Assembly: GCA_019636275.1 (NCBI GenBank)
Contig: JAHBXY010000043.1
Coordinates: forward strand, 1-57,780
Origin: Planctomycetota bacterium
Lineage (GTDB): Bacteria; Planctomycetota; J058
Direction of reading: 5' to 3'
Length of the DNA stretch: 57,780 bases
Part shown: positions 26,213-33,224 of the stretch, piece after piece
How positions within the stretch are numbered: position 1 is the stretch's first letter
Layout of the letters: each line of letters begins with the position of its first letter
Position numbers and translations under genes: made by a program
Notes under the pieces: generated by a model
What the model saw: the letters and a program-made list of their open reading frames with translations, nothing else
Databases searched by the model: none
What the model was told of the DNA's origin: nothing

Positions 26213-26662
26213 GTGTACCGGGGCGTGCGGGAGTTCGAGCAGGCCGTGCCGCCCGAGGCGCTCCTCGGCGTCGTGTGGGACGTGCGCGCGTATCCCGAGT
26301 TCGTGCGCGGGGTCAAGCGCGTCGAGGTCCTCGAGGAGAGCGAGCGCGCCGCGCAGGCGCGCTTCACCGCCAGCATGGCCGGGCTCGAGTTCGAGTACGT
26401 CCTCGAGATGACCCGCGACGAGCGCGAGGTGCGCTGGCAGCGCGTCTCGGGGTCGTTCAAGGACGCCGGCGGACGCATGACCCACCTGGGCGGGAAGCGG
26501 TTCCGCTACGAGAACTGGCTGGACCCGGGCTTCCACGTGCCCGACTTCGCCGTGCGGCTGGTGCTCGAGCGCAACCTGCCGCGCCTGATCCGCGAGTTCC
26601 AGGACCGCGCCACCGCCGCCGCCGCCCGCGCGGCCGCCGGTCGCGGGAGGGCGCCCTCCTGA
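26213..26662 (+). CDS. SRPBCC / COQ10-RatA-like lipid-binding protein
   Basis: 149 residues of the START/SRPBCC fold, closest in look to the cyclase/dehydrase (COQ10, RatA) group: the N-terminal VREFEQAVPPEALLGVVWDV, YPEFVRGVKRVEVLEE, MAGLEFEYVLEMT, VRWQRVSGSFKDAGGRM and the final long helix FAVRLVLERNLPRLIREFQ. Such proteins bind a small hydrophobic ligand such as ubiquinone, or polyketides. Which ligand cannot be told. GTG start with a TAAGGT box 6 bases upstream. The next gene starts about 30 bases downstream. Confidence 0.8.
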   Translation: MYRGVREFEQAVPPEALLGVVWDVRAYPEFVRGVKRVEVLEESERAAQARFTASMAGLEFEYVLEMTRDEREVRWQRVSGSFKDAGGRMTHLGGKRFRYENWLDPGFHVPDFAVRLVLERNLPRLIREFQDRATAAAARAAAGRGRAPS

Positions 26663-26691
26663 CCGCGCCGCGCCCCCGGGGGGGGACGTGG

Positions 26692-27153
26692 GTGCGCCCC
26701 GACCGCGCCGTCGACAGCATCCAGTGGATCGACCTGCCCCGGGCGCCCGCCCGGGACCTGGCGACGCTCGAGCGCCTGTACTTCGCCTGGGTGCCGCGGA
26801 TCGGCGGGCACCTCGCGGCGCCGGACGGGGCCGAGGGCTCCGCGCGCCCGCTGACGATCGAGGTCCAGGCGCCTGGCCGGCCGCCGGCGATCCGGATGAC
26901 CCCGCCGGAGGAGGCGCCCGGCCGCCGCGCCCGGCGGATCCTCGGCGGGCTCCTGGCCTACGCCGGCGGCGAGCTGGCCTTCGAGGTCGGCCCGGCGCCG
27001 GAGCGCGCGGACCACGTGCGCCTGACCGTGGCCCTCCGGGCCTTCCGCCCGCGCATGCCGCTGCCGGTCTACCTGATGACGCAGCGCCGCCTGCACGAGC
27101 GCTCGACGTTCGCGTTCCTGCGAGAGGTCGCCCGGACCGTCCCGCCCGTGTGA
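26692..27153 (+). CDS. Hypothetical protein
   Basis: About 153 residues if started at GTG 26692; a CTG at 26659 overlapping the upstream stop would give a longer form. A G-rich run (GGGGGGGGAC) just upstream could act as ribosome site. The sequence is balanced and globular, with RLYFAWVPRIGGHL, FEVGPAPERADHVRLTVALR and YLMTQRRLHERSTFAFLRE; there is no membrane segment or known motif. It may be co-transcribed with the SRPBCC gene. No function proposed. Confidence 0.5.
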   Translation: MRPDRAVDSIQWIDLPRAPARDLATLERLYFAWVPRIGGHLAAPDGAEGSARPLTIEVQAPGRPPAIRMTPPEEAPGRRARRILGGLLAYAGGELAFEVGPAPERADHVRLTVALRAFRPRMPLPVYLMTQRRLHERSTFAFLREVARTVPPV

Positions 27154-27230
27154 CACGTCTCGCCGGCGTGACGCCTCGACGCCGTGCCCGGGGGAGTTCG
27201 GACGGCCTCGCGCTTGCGGCTGGGCGCCGC

Positions 27231-27710
27231 ATGATCCTCAGCCGCAGCGCGGACTACGCCCTCCGGGCGCTCATCTACCTGGCCCAGGCCAGCGGCGAGC
27301 AACCGGTGCCGCTGGAGCGGATCGCGTCCGAGCAGCGGATCCCGGCGGCGCTCCTGTCGAAGATCCTCCAGGCGCTGGTCAAGGCCGAGGTCCTGCGCTC
27401 GCACCGCGGCTACGGCGGCGGCTTCGTCCTCGTGGCCGACCCGGCCGCCCTGACGATCGACGTCGTGATCCAGGCGATCGACGGGCCGTTCACGGTGTTC
27501 GAGTGCATGGAGGACGAGCACTTCTGCCACCTGTGCTCGAGCTGCAAGCTGCGCACGAAGCTCTTCGAGCTCCAGGCGGCCATGATCGGGGTCCTGCGCG
27601 GGGTGACGATCGCGGACTGCGTGCCCGACGCCACGGGCGCCCCCCGGCGCCCCCTGCCGACGGTCGTCGGCCCCGAGCCCGGGCGCCGCGGCCTCGGCCC
27701 GATCGGATAA
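27231..27710 (+). CDS. RrF2/IscR-family iron-sulfur transcription regulator
   Basis: 159 residues. N-terminal winged helix of the Rrf2 family: MILSRSADYALRALIYLA, VPLERIASEQRIPAALLSKILQ, LRSHRGYGGGFVL. The Cys cluster FECMEDEHFCHLCSSC (about 98-113) has four Cys where IscR-type proteins bind a [2Fe-2S] cluster. It probably senses iron-sulfur status, oxygen or NO and represses nearby genes. The C-terminus is Pro/Gly-rich. Its TAA stop forms part of a TAAGAT box that could be the -10 of the following ligase gene. Confidence 0.85.
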   Translation: MILSRSADYALRALIYLAQASGEQPVPLERIASEQRIPAALLSKILQALVKAEVLRSHRGYGGGFVLVADPAALTIDVVIQAIDGPFTVFECMEDEHFCHLCSSCKLRTKLFELQAAMIGVLRGVTIADCVPDATGAPRRPLPTVVGPEPGRRGLGPIG

Positions 27711-27739
27711 GATCCGCCCCCTCCGCGGAGGGGAGCCCC

Positions 27740-29488
27740 GTGACCGACTCGACGACGACCGCCCTCCCCCGGACCCTCGGCGAGCTCGTCGACGCGCTCG
27801 CCGCCGGCTCGGGCGCGCTGGCCGTGTACGACCGCCGCGGCAAGACCAAGGTCGAGCGGCCCTACCCCGAGGTGGCGCGGCGCGCGCGCGCGTGGGGCGC
27901 CTGGCTCGAGGCGCAGGGCGTGCGCCCGGGCGACCTCGTGTACTTGTGCCTGCCCACCTCGCACGAGCTGATCGAGGGCTTCCTCGGCGCCTCGCTCGTG
28001 GGCGCGCTCCCCTGCTGCCTGGCCCTGCCGCGGGCGATCGGTGGCCTCGACGTGTTTCGCCGCCGGGTCGAGCAGCTCGCCCGCTTCGGCCGCGGCCACC
28101 TCGTCACGACGCCCGAGGTCGGCGCGGAGCTCGGCGCGCCGTTCCTGGCGCCGCCCGACCCGCTCGACCTCGAGCGCCTGGTCGACGTGCCGCGCCTCGA
28201 CCCCGGCGCGATCGCGTACGTGCAGCTCACCTCCGGCTCGACGAGCGTCCCCAAGGCGGTGGCGATCACGCACGCGAACCTCGCCGCCAACACGGCCGCG
28301 ATCTACACTCGCGGCGCCGGCAGCCCGGCCGAGACCTACGTGAGCTGGCTGCCGCTGTACCACGACATGGGGCTGGTCGGGATCCTGTTCACCGCCATGT
28401 TCCACGGCTGCTCGCTGGCGCTCATGACGCCCGAGACCTTCGTGGGCACGCCGCGCCGCTGGTTCGAGGCCATGACGGACGTGCGCAAGGACCACACGAT
28501 CGTCACCTCGGCGCCGAACTTCGGCTACCAGTGGGCCGTGGACCGCATCCCGGCGGAGAAGGTCGCCGGCCTCGACCTGTCGCGCTGGCGCGTCGCCTGC
28601 TGCGGCGCCGAGATGGTCCGCCCGGCGACGCTCGAGGAGTTCGCCGCCCGCTTCCGCCCGGCCGGCTTCGACCCGGGCGCCCTGATCCCCTGCTACGGCA
28701 TGGCCGAGGCCACGCTGGCGGTGACCATGTCGCCCGCGGCGCGCGGCCCGGTCGTCGTCGACGGCAGCGTCTCCTGCGGCCCGGCGGTCGACGGGCTCGA
28801 GGTGACGATCCGCCCGGTCGATGGTGCGCCGGAGCGAGCGCGAGCCGGACTCGCCGACTTGCCGGAGAGCGGGCCGGGCGGCGGAGGCTCGCCGGGCGAG
28901 GTCGGCGAGCGCTCGCGGAGGACGCACCACACCGAGGACAGCGACGAGACCCTGCCCGAGGGGACGGAGGGCGAGATCGTCATCCGCGGCAGCTCGGTGT
29001 TCCCCGGCTACTTCCTCGACCCGGAGGCCACCGCCGCCGTCCTGCACGACGGCCTGTTCCGCACGGGCGACCTGGGCTACCTGCGCGGGGGCGAGCTGCA
29101 CGTCACCGGGCGCGTGAAGGACCTGATCATCCTCGACGGCGCCAACGTGGCCCCGCACGAGCTCGAGTGGCTGGCGCAGGCCCACGTCGACCTCGACGGC
29201 GGCCGCGCGGCGGCGTTCAGCGTCGAGCACCGGCGGCGCGAGGTGCCGGTCCTCGTCGTCGAGGTCAAGGAGGTCCCGCCGCCCGAGGCCGTCGAGGCCC
29301 TGCGCGCGGCCGTGGCCCGCGACGTGGCGCCCCTGCACGACCTCGTGTTCGTGCGCCGGGGCACCGTGCCCAAGACCAGCAGCGGGAAGGTCCAGCGCGG
29401 CCAGGTCCGCGCCCGCTACCTCGACGGCACCCTCGAGGGCGTGCTCTGGCGCTGGGCGCAGGCGACGGCGGAGGGGGGCGAGGCGTGA
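27740..29488 (+). CDS. Fatty acyl-AMP ligase
   Basis: 582 residues of the FAAL branch of adenylating enzymes. Seen: LTSGSTSVPKAVAITHAN, SWLPLYHDMGLVG, TSAPNFGYQWAV, CYGMAEATLAV, EGEIVIRGSSVFPGYF, DTGDLGYL (here RTGDLGYL), TGRVKDLIILDGANVAPHELE and PKTSSGKVQR with the catalytic Lys. It activates an acyl group to the adenylate and probably loads the carrier encoded by the coupled gene downstream. A Gly/Glu/Arg-rich segment at about residues 361-403 is encoded by an imperfect palindrome (28824-28927) and looks inserted. GTG at 27740 with GGAGGGGAG upstream. Confidence 0.85.
   Translation: MTDSTTTALPRTLGELVDALAAGSGALAVYDRRGKTKVERPYPEVARRARAWGAWLEAQGVRPGDLVYLCLPTSHELIEGFLGASLVGALPCCLALPRAIGGLDVFRRRVEQLARFGRGHLVTTPEVGAELGAPFLAPPDPLDLERLVDVPRLDPGAIAYVQLTSGSTSVPKAVAITHANLAANTAAIYTRGAGSPAETYVSWLPLYHDMGLVGILFTAMFHGCSLALMTPETFVGTPRRWFEAMTDVRKDHTIVTSAPNFGYQWAVDRIPAEKVAGLDLSRWRVACCGAEMVRPATLEEFAARFRPAGFDPGALIPCYGMAEATLAVTMSPAARGPVVVDGSVSCGPAVDGLEVTIRPVDGAPERARAGLADLPESGPGGGGSPGEVGERSRRTHHTEDSDETLPEGTEGEIVIRGSSVFPGYFLDPEATAAVLHDGLFRTGDLGYLRGGELHVTGRVKDLIILDGANVAPHELEWLAQAHVDLDGGRAAAFSVEHRRREVPVLVVEVKEVPPPEAVEALRAAVARDVAPLHDLVFVRRGTVPKTSSGKVQRGQVRARYLDGTLEGVLWRWAQATAEGGEA
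28824..28927. repeat. In-frame inverted repeat inside the acyl-AMP ligase gene
   Basis: GTGCG.. at 28824 and ..CGCAC at 28927 bound two complementary arms; the inner parts CTCGCCGAC (28850-28858) and GTCGGCGAG (28901-28909) match perfectly, the outer parts imperfectly. The segment codes for a charged, glycine-rich, low-complexity peptide absent from the core motifs of the family, so it appears to be a palindromic insertion that keeps the frame. Confidence 0.6.
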
Positions 29489-29727
29489 GCGGCGCGAGCG
29501 ACGAGCGCGTGTTCGAGATCCTGGCCCGCGTCAGCGGGCGCGACCGGGCGACGATCAAGCCCGAGCAGGACCTGGCGGCCGACCTCGACGTCGGCTCGGC
29601 GCAGGCGCTCGAGCTCCTGGCCACGCTCGAGGAGGAGCTCTCGGTCGAGATCAGCGAGGTCGAGGCCGCGCGCCTGCGCTCCGTGCGCGACGTGCTCGAG
29701 TTCGTGCGGGCGGCGCGTCCGGCCTAG
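29485..29727 (+). CDS. Acyl carrier protein
   Basis: 80 residues; GTG overlaps the ligase stop (GTGA). Typical four-helix carrier pattern: FEILARVSGRDRATIKPEQDL, then DLDVGSAQALELLATLEEEL. The phosphopantetheine Ser sits in DVGSAQA rather than the usual DSL, though spacing is right. It probably accepts the acyl group from the FAAL just upstream. The last 4 bases overlap the convergent coaD gene, which encodes a step of CoA and thus phosphopantetheine supply. Confidence 0.85.
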   Translation: MSGASDERVFEILARVSGRDRATIKPEQDLAADLDVGSAQALELLATLEEELSVEISEVEAARLRSVRDVLEFVRAARPA

Positions 29728-30239
29728 TCTCCATCCTGGCCGCCCGACTCGCCCTGATGCAGCTCGAGGATCGCCTCGAACACGGGCTCGGGCACGAAGC
29801 CCTTGACCACCTCGCGCCAGCCGCGCGGGCCGACGAGCCCCTTGACGAAGGACGAGGACGTCTCGGCGAGATGCCGGGGCGGGACCAAGAACACGGTCGT
29901 CACGCCGGGCTCCATGTCCTGGTTGACGTTGCGCATGGTCAGCTCGTACTGGAAGTCCTGCGCGTTGCGGATCCCGCGCAGCATGTACTGCGCGCCCATG
30001 CCGGCCGCGTACTTGACCAGGAACTGGTGCTCGAAGCTCTCGACGCGCACGTTCGGCAGGTCGCGCGTCACGGCGCGCAGGAGCTCGAGGCGCCGCTCGA
30101 GGGTGAAGGTCGAGCGCTTGTCGGGGTTGACGCCGATCGCCACGACGAGCTCGTCGAACAGCCGCGCGCCCTCGCGGATCATGAACATGTGGCCGTGGGT
30201 CGGCGGGTCGAAGCTGCCGGCGTAGACCGCTCGCTTCAC
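29724..30239 (-). CDS. coaD: Phosphopantetheine adenylyltransferase
   Basis: 171 residues; fourth step of CoA synthesis, ATP + 4'-phosphopantetheine to dephospho-CoA. Seen: AVYAGSFDPPTHGHMFMI with the nucleotidyltransferase HxGH-type motif (THGH), VVAIGVNPDKRSTF, ERRLELLR, MLRGIRNAQDFQYEL and LAETSSSFVKGL. GTG start at 30239. A TATCGT box at about 30260-30266 could be its -10. About 10 residues longer at the C-terminus than E. coli CoaD. Confidence 0.95.
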   Translation of the reverse strand: MKRAVYAGSFDPPTHGHMFMIREGARLFDELVVAIGVNPDKRSTFTLERRLELLRAVTRDLPNVRVESFEHQFLVKYAAGMGAQYMLRGIRNAQDFQYELTMRNVNQDMEPGVTTVFLVPPRHLAETSSSFVKGLVGPRGWREVVKGFVPEPVFEAILELHQGESGGQDGD

Positions 30240-30306
30240 GGGCCCTCCTCGCGGGAGCGTCCACGATACACCCCGCGCGCGGATTGACGCACGGCGCCAC
30301 GAGCGG

Positions 30307-30312
30307 TAGCCT
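30307..30312 (+). promoter_or_regulatory. -10 box of a leaderless-type promoter
   Basis: TAGCCT lies 7 bases before the GTG at 30320. Confidence 0.35.
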
Positions 30313-30319
30313 CGCCCGC

Positions 30320-31534
30320 GTGAAGAAGGTCGTCCTGGCGTTCTCCGGCGGCCACGGGACGAAGGCCGCCCTGCACCTGCTCCGGCGGAAGTACGGCCCC
30401 AACGTCATCACCTACACGGCCAACCTGGGCCAGAAGGGGTCGACGGAGGGGCTGTGCGAGCGGGCGATCGCGCTCGGGGCCTCGTCGGCGCACATCGCCG
30501 ACCTGCGCGAGCGCTTCGTCGAGGGGTACATCTTCCCGGCCCTGCGCGCGGGCGCGGTGTGCGAGAGCGGCTACGCGCTGGCCCACGCGCTGGCGCGGCC
30601 CATGATCGTGGCCGAGATGGTCAAGATCGCCCGCGAGGAGGGGGCCGACCTCCTGGCGCACGGCTGCGCGGCCAAGAGCAACGACCAGGTGCGCTTCGAG
30701 ACCAGCGCCGCGGCGCTGGCGCCGGAGATGCGCGTCCTGAACCCGCTGCGCGACGCCAACCTCCTGCACGACGACGAGGTCGCGGCCTACTGCCAGAAGC
30801 ACGACCTGACCGCGCGCAAGGAAGACCCGGGCCGCTTCTCGATCACCGAGAACCTCTACGGGTCGTCCGTGCAGTGGAACCACGCGCCGGACAGCTTCGA
30901 CGAGGTGCCCGACGAGGTGTTCCGGCGCACGCGGCCGATCGCCGGCGCGCCCGACGCGCCCGGCGAGCTCACGATCTCGTTCAAGCACGGGCTGCCCTGC
31001 TCGCTCGACGGCGAGAACCTGCCCTCGCTCGAGCTGATCCACCGCGTGTCCACGGTCGCCGGCGAGCACGGGGTCGGGCGCCTCGTGACGCTCGAGGACC
31101 GGCTGATCGGCATCAAGATGGTCGAGGTCTACGAGCAGCCGGCGGCCACGATCCTGCACATGGCCCGCCAGGCGCTCGAGCGGCTGGTCCTCTCGCCCGA
31201 CATGCTGCAGTTCAAGTCGGTGCTCTCGCGCAAGTTCGCCGACCTGACCTACCAGGGCTTCTGGTTCTCCGAGCTGCGCGAGGCGCTCGACGCCTTCTTC
31301 CTCAAGGCCACCGAGTTCGTCACCGGCGACGTGCGCGTGCGCATGCACAAGGGCCACGCCCGCGTCACCGGCGCCCGCTCGCGCTACAGCCTCTACAGCC
31401 AGGCCATGGCCGAGCCCACGACCGAGGGCGACGCCTTCTCCCACTCGGCCGTGCGCGGCTTCATGGAGACGATCAGCCAGCCCCTGCGCGCGGCGCCGCG
31501 CGAGGGCTGGAAGCCCCGCGAGGCCGACGAGTAG
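30320..31534 (+). CDS. Argininosuccinate-synthase-like protein with altered ATP motif
   Basis: 404 residues, full ArgG length and order of motifs: YTANLGQKG, LRERFVEGYIFPALRAGAV, ARPMIVAEMVKIAREEGADLLAHG, NDQVRFE, ITENLYGSSVQWNHAPD, IGIKMVEVYEQPAATIL. The N-type ATP loop normally SGGLDTS reads SGGHGTK, the usual TGKGNDQ reads AKSNDQ, and the YSIDEN-type loop reads FSITEN. The loss of Asp and Ser/Thr at the PP-loop makes normal argininosuccinate synthesis doubtful. It may be a paralog with another substrate. GTG at 30320 matches the family's N-terminus and has a TAGCCT box 7 bases upstream. Confidence 0.8.
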   Translation: MKKVVLAFSGGHGTKAALHLLRRKYGPNVITYTANLGQKGSTEGLCERAIALGASSAHIADLRERFVEGYIFPALRAGAVCESGYALAHALARPMIVAEMVKIAREEGADLLAHGCAAKSNDQVRFETSAAALAPEMRVLNPLRDANLLHDDEVAAYCQKHDLTARKEDPGRFSITENLYGSSVQWNHAPDSFDEVPDEVFRRTRPIAGAPDAPGELTISFKHGLPCSLDGENLPSLELIHRVSTVAGEHGVGRLVTLEDRLIGIKMVEVYEQPAATILHMARQALERLVLSPDMLQFKSVLSRKFADLTYQGFWFSELREALDAFFLKATEFVTGDVRVRMHKGHARVTGARSRYSLYSQAMAEPTTEGDAFSHSAVRGFMETISQPLRAAPREGWKPREADE

Positions 31535-31544
31535 GGCCGGAGAC

Positions 31545-31758
31545 TCACCGCAGAGGAGCAGAGAGAGCAGAGTCCCCTGGGTGGGCTCCGCTCGCGTCGA
31601 GAGCAAGAGCTCGCCCATCCCCGATGCGAAGCGAGCTGAACCGCATGGCGCGGCGCGGAGACGGTAGAGAAGGTCGGTCCGCCCGGGGCACCCGGAGGGA
31701 CTTCCGAGCCAGGCTCGGCGTCGACCCGCTCTCTGCTCCCTCTGCTCCTCTGTGGTGA
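31545..31758. repeat. Intergenic inverted repeat (GCAGAGG type), copy 1
   Basis: Arm one (31545-31572, beginning TCACCGCAGAGGAGCAGAG) is complementary, with two or three mismatches, to arm two (31729-31758, ending CTCCTCTGTGGTGA). About 155 bases lie between. It resembles the element at 41550-41689. No gene is seen in this ~270 base gap. Confidence 0.75.
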
Positions 31759-31805
31759 TCCCTGCGCTCGCCCGCCGGGTCCGGAACGCCGGGCCACCGT
31801 CCGAG

Positions 31806-32603
31806 CTAGGACGCTGAAGCCAGACGCATCAGGACCGGGGCGTGGTCGGAGGGCTTGGTCTTCGACCGCTTGGGGCTGCGCTCGTCGAGGTCGATCTCGA
31901 CCGAGTCGATGCGGTCGACGAGGGGCCGGGTGACGTAGATCAGGTCGATGCGCAGGCCCTCGTTCTTGCGCAGGCTGTGCGCGCCGTAGTCGAACCACGA
32001 GTAGAGGCCGGCCGCGTCGGGGCGCACGTGGCGCAGGGCGTCGACGAAGCCCCACTGCTCGAGGTAGCGCAGGGCGCGCCGCTCGTGCTCGGTGCAGTGG
32101 AGGCGGTTCCGGTAGTACTCCGGCGCGTGGACGTCGATGTCCGCCGGGCAGATGTTGAAGTCGCCGGCCAGCACGAGCGGCCGCGCCGGGTCGAAGCTCG
32201 CGCGCAGGTGCCCGAGCAGGCGCGCCGTCCACTCGAGCTTGTAGAAGTAGGCCTCGGTGCCGATCCCCTGGCCGTTGGGGACGTAGACCGAGATCACGTC
32301 CAGGTCGCCCGCGCGCGCCGAGACGAACCGGCTCTGCCCGTCCTCGTCCTCGGCCGCCGCCGGCAGGGCCGTGACCACGCACTCGGGCGGGGTCCGCGAG
32401 AGGATCGCCACCCCGTTGCGTCCCCTCTGGCCGCTCGTGCAGGCGTGGTAGCCCACGTCCAGGAGCGCCTGGCGGGGGAAGGCCTCGTCGGGGCACTTCG
32501 TCTCCTGCAGGCACACGATGTCGGGCCGCCGGCGCTCGAGCCAGGCGGTCACGCGCTCGAGGCGCGCCAGGAGCGAGTTGACGTTCCAGGTGGCGAGCAG
32601 CAC
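31806..32603 (-). CDS. xthA: Exodeoxyribonuclease III
   Basis: 265 residues of the ExoIII/APE family for base-excision repair: ATWNVNSLLARLERV, VCLQETKC, GRNGVAILSR, SVYVPNGQG, LAGDFNICPADIDV, RIDLIYVT and PSDHAPVLM. The expected Glu in LQETK, Asp/Asn in GDFN and the DH of SDHAP are present. GTG at 32603 lies 1 base after the phhB stop, so the two are co-transcribed. Cytoplasmic; cleaves abasic sites and trims 3' blocks. Confidence 0.95.
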   Translation of the reverse strand: MLLATWNVNSLLARLERVTAWLERRRPDIVCLQETKCPDEAFPRQALLDVGYHACTSGQRGRNGVAILSRTPPECVVTALPAAAEDEDGQSRFVSARAGDLDVISVYVPNGQGIGTEAYFYKLEWTARLLGHLRASFDPARPLVLAGDFNICPADIDVHAPEYYRNRLHCTEHERRALRYLEQWGFVDALRHVRPDAAGLYSWFDYGAHSLRKNEGLRIDLIYVTRPLVDRIDSVEIDLDERSPKRSKTKPSDHAPVLMRLASAS

Positions 32604-32604
32604 G

Positions 32605-32898
32605 TCAGGCCTGCAGCAGCCGGCAGATCTTGCCCGCCAGCTCGACGTCGAGGCGCGTGACCCCGCCCGCGTCGTGCGTGGTCAGGTCGATCGTCACGCG
32701 GCTCCACACGTTCGTCCACTCCGGGTGGTGGTTCATGGCCTCGGCGAGGAGGGCCACCCGGCTCATGAAGCCCCAGGCCTGGCTGAAGTCGGCGAACCGT
32801 CGCTCGAGGTGCAGCTTGCCGTCCTGGAGCGACCAGCCGGGCAGGCCGGCCAGGGCCGCGTCGATCGCCTGGGGGTCGAGCCGCTCGGGGCGCGTCAT
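32605..32898 (-). CDS. phhB: Pterin-4a-carbinolamine dehydratase
   Basis: 97 residues. The family motif is clear: [26 protein letters not shown] is split by family-typical positions, and [14 protein letters not shown] holds the active HHPxW. It dehydrates 4a-hydroxytetrahydrobiopterin, or may act more generally in pterin metabolism. No phenylalanine hydroxylase is nearby. The ATG at 32898 is preceded by a TACGGT -10 box 7 bases away, pointing to a leaderless transcript that includes xthA. Confidence 0.9.
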   Translation of the reverse strand: MTRPERLDPQAIDAALAGLPGWSLQDGKLHLERRFADFSQAWGFMSRVALLAEAMNHHPEWTNVWSRVTIDLTTHDAGGVTRLDVELAGKICRLLQA

Positions 32899-32905
32899 GC
32901 TCGCG

Positions 32906-32911
32906 ACCGTA
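32906..32911 (-). promoter_or_regulatory. -10 box of a leaderless-type promoter
   Basis: Minus-strand TACGGT lies 7 bases before the phhB ATG at 32898. Confidence 0.4.
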
Positions 32912-32982
32912 ATCCCGCGCCTGGCCCTCGACAAGGGGCCGACGCGAGCGGATCCGGGCCGGCGACGGGCGGCGTCAGCCAG

Positions 32983-33049
32983 CCCGGATCATGCACGAGT
33001 GGAGGTCGTCACGTCACGTGAGTCGAGCCAGGAGAGTGCATGATCCGGG
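32983..33049. repeat. Perfect 14 bp inverted repeat at the edge of repeat copy B
   Basis: CCCGGATCATGCAC (32983-32996) is perfectly inverted as GTGCATGATCCGGG (33036-33049), about 39 bases apart. The inner arm is the end of the dispersed repeat copy B. It may be a binding site, a cruciform, or a mark of how the element ends. Confidence 0.75.
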
Positions 33050-33203
33050 CGGTGCCCGGGCGAGGGCTCGGCGAGCACCGGGCCGGTCTCGACACGGTGT
33101 CGTCGAGGAGCGCCGAGCCCCGAGCGAGGTGGCCGACGGCCTGGCGAGGATCGTTCAGGGCTCCGTGCAGGCGCGGTGCGGCTGTCGTCACGCGGTCATG
33201 AGT
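33041..33203 (-). repeat. Dispersed structured intergenic repeat, copy B
   Basis: About 160 bases that match 12524-12686 in inverted orientation at roughly 90% identity by eye. Shared features are the nested stems GGCTCGGCG/CGCCGAGCC and GACACC-GTGTC. It lies between divergent phhB and cls, so it could influence either promoter. Confidence 0.85.
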
Positions 33204-33212
33204 GATCCGAGC

Positions 33213-33218
33213 TAGGAT
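33213..33218 (+). promoter_or_regulatory. -10 box of a leaderless-type promoter
   Basis: TAGGAT lies 6 bases before the cls GTG at 33225. Confidence 0.4.
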
Positions 33219-33224
33219 GACCCC

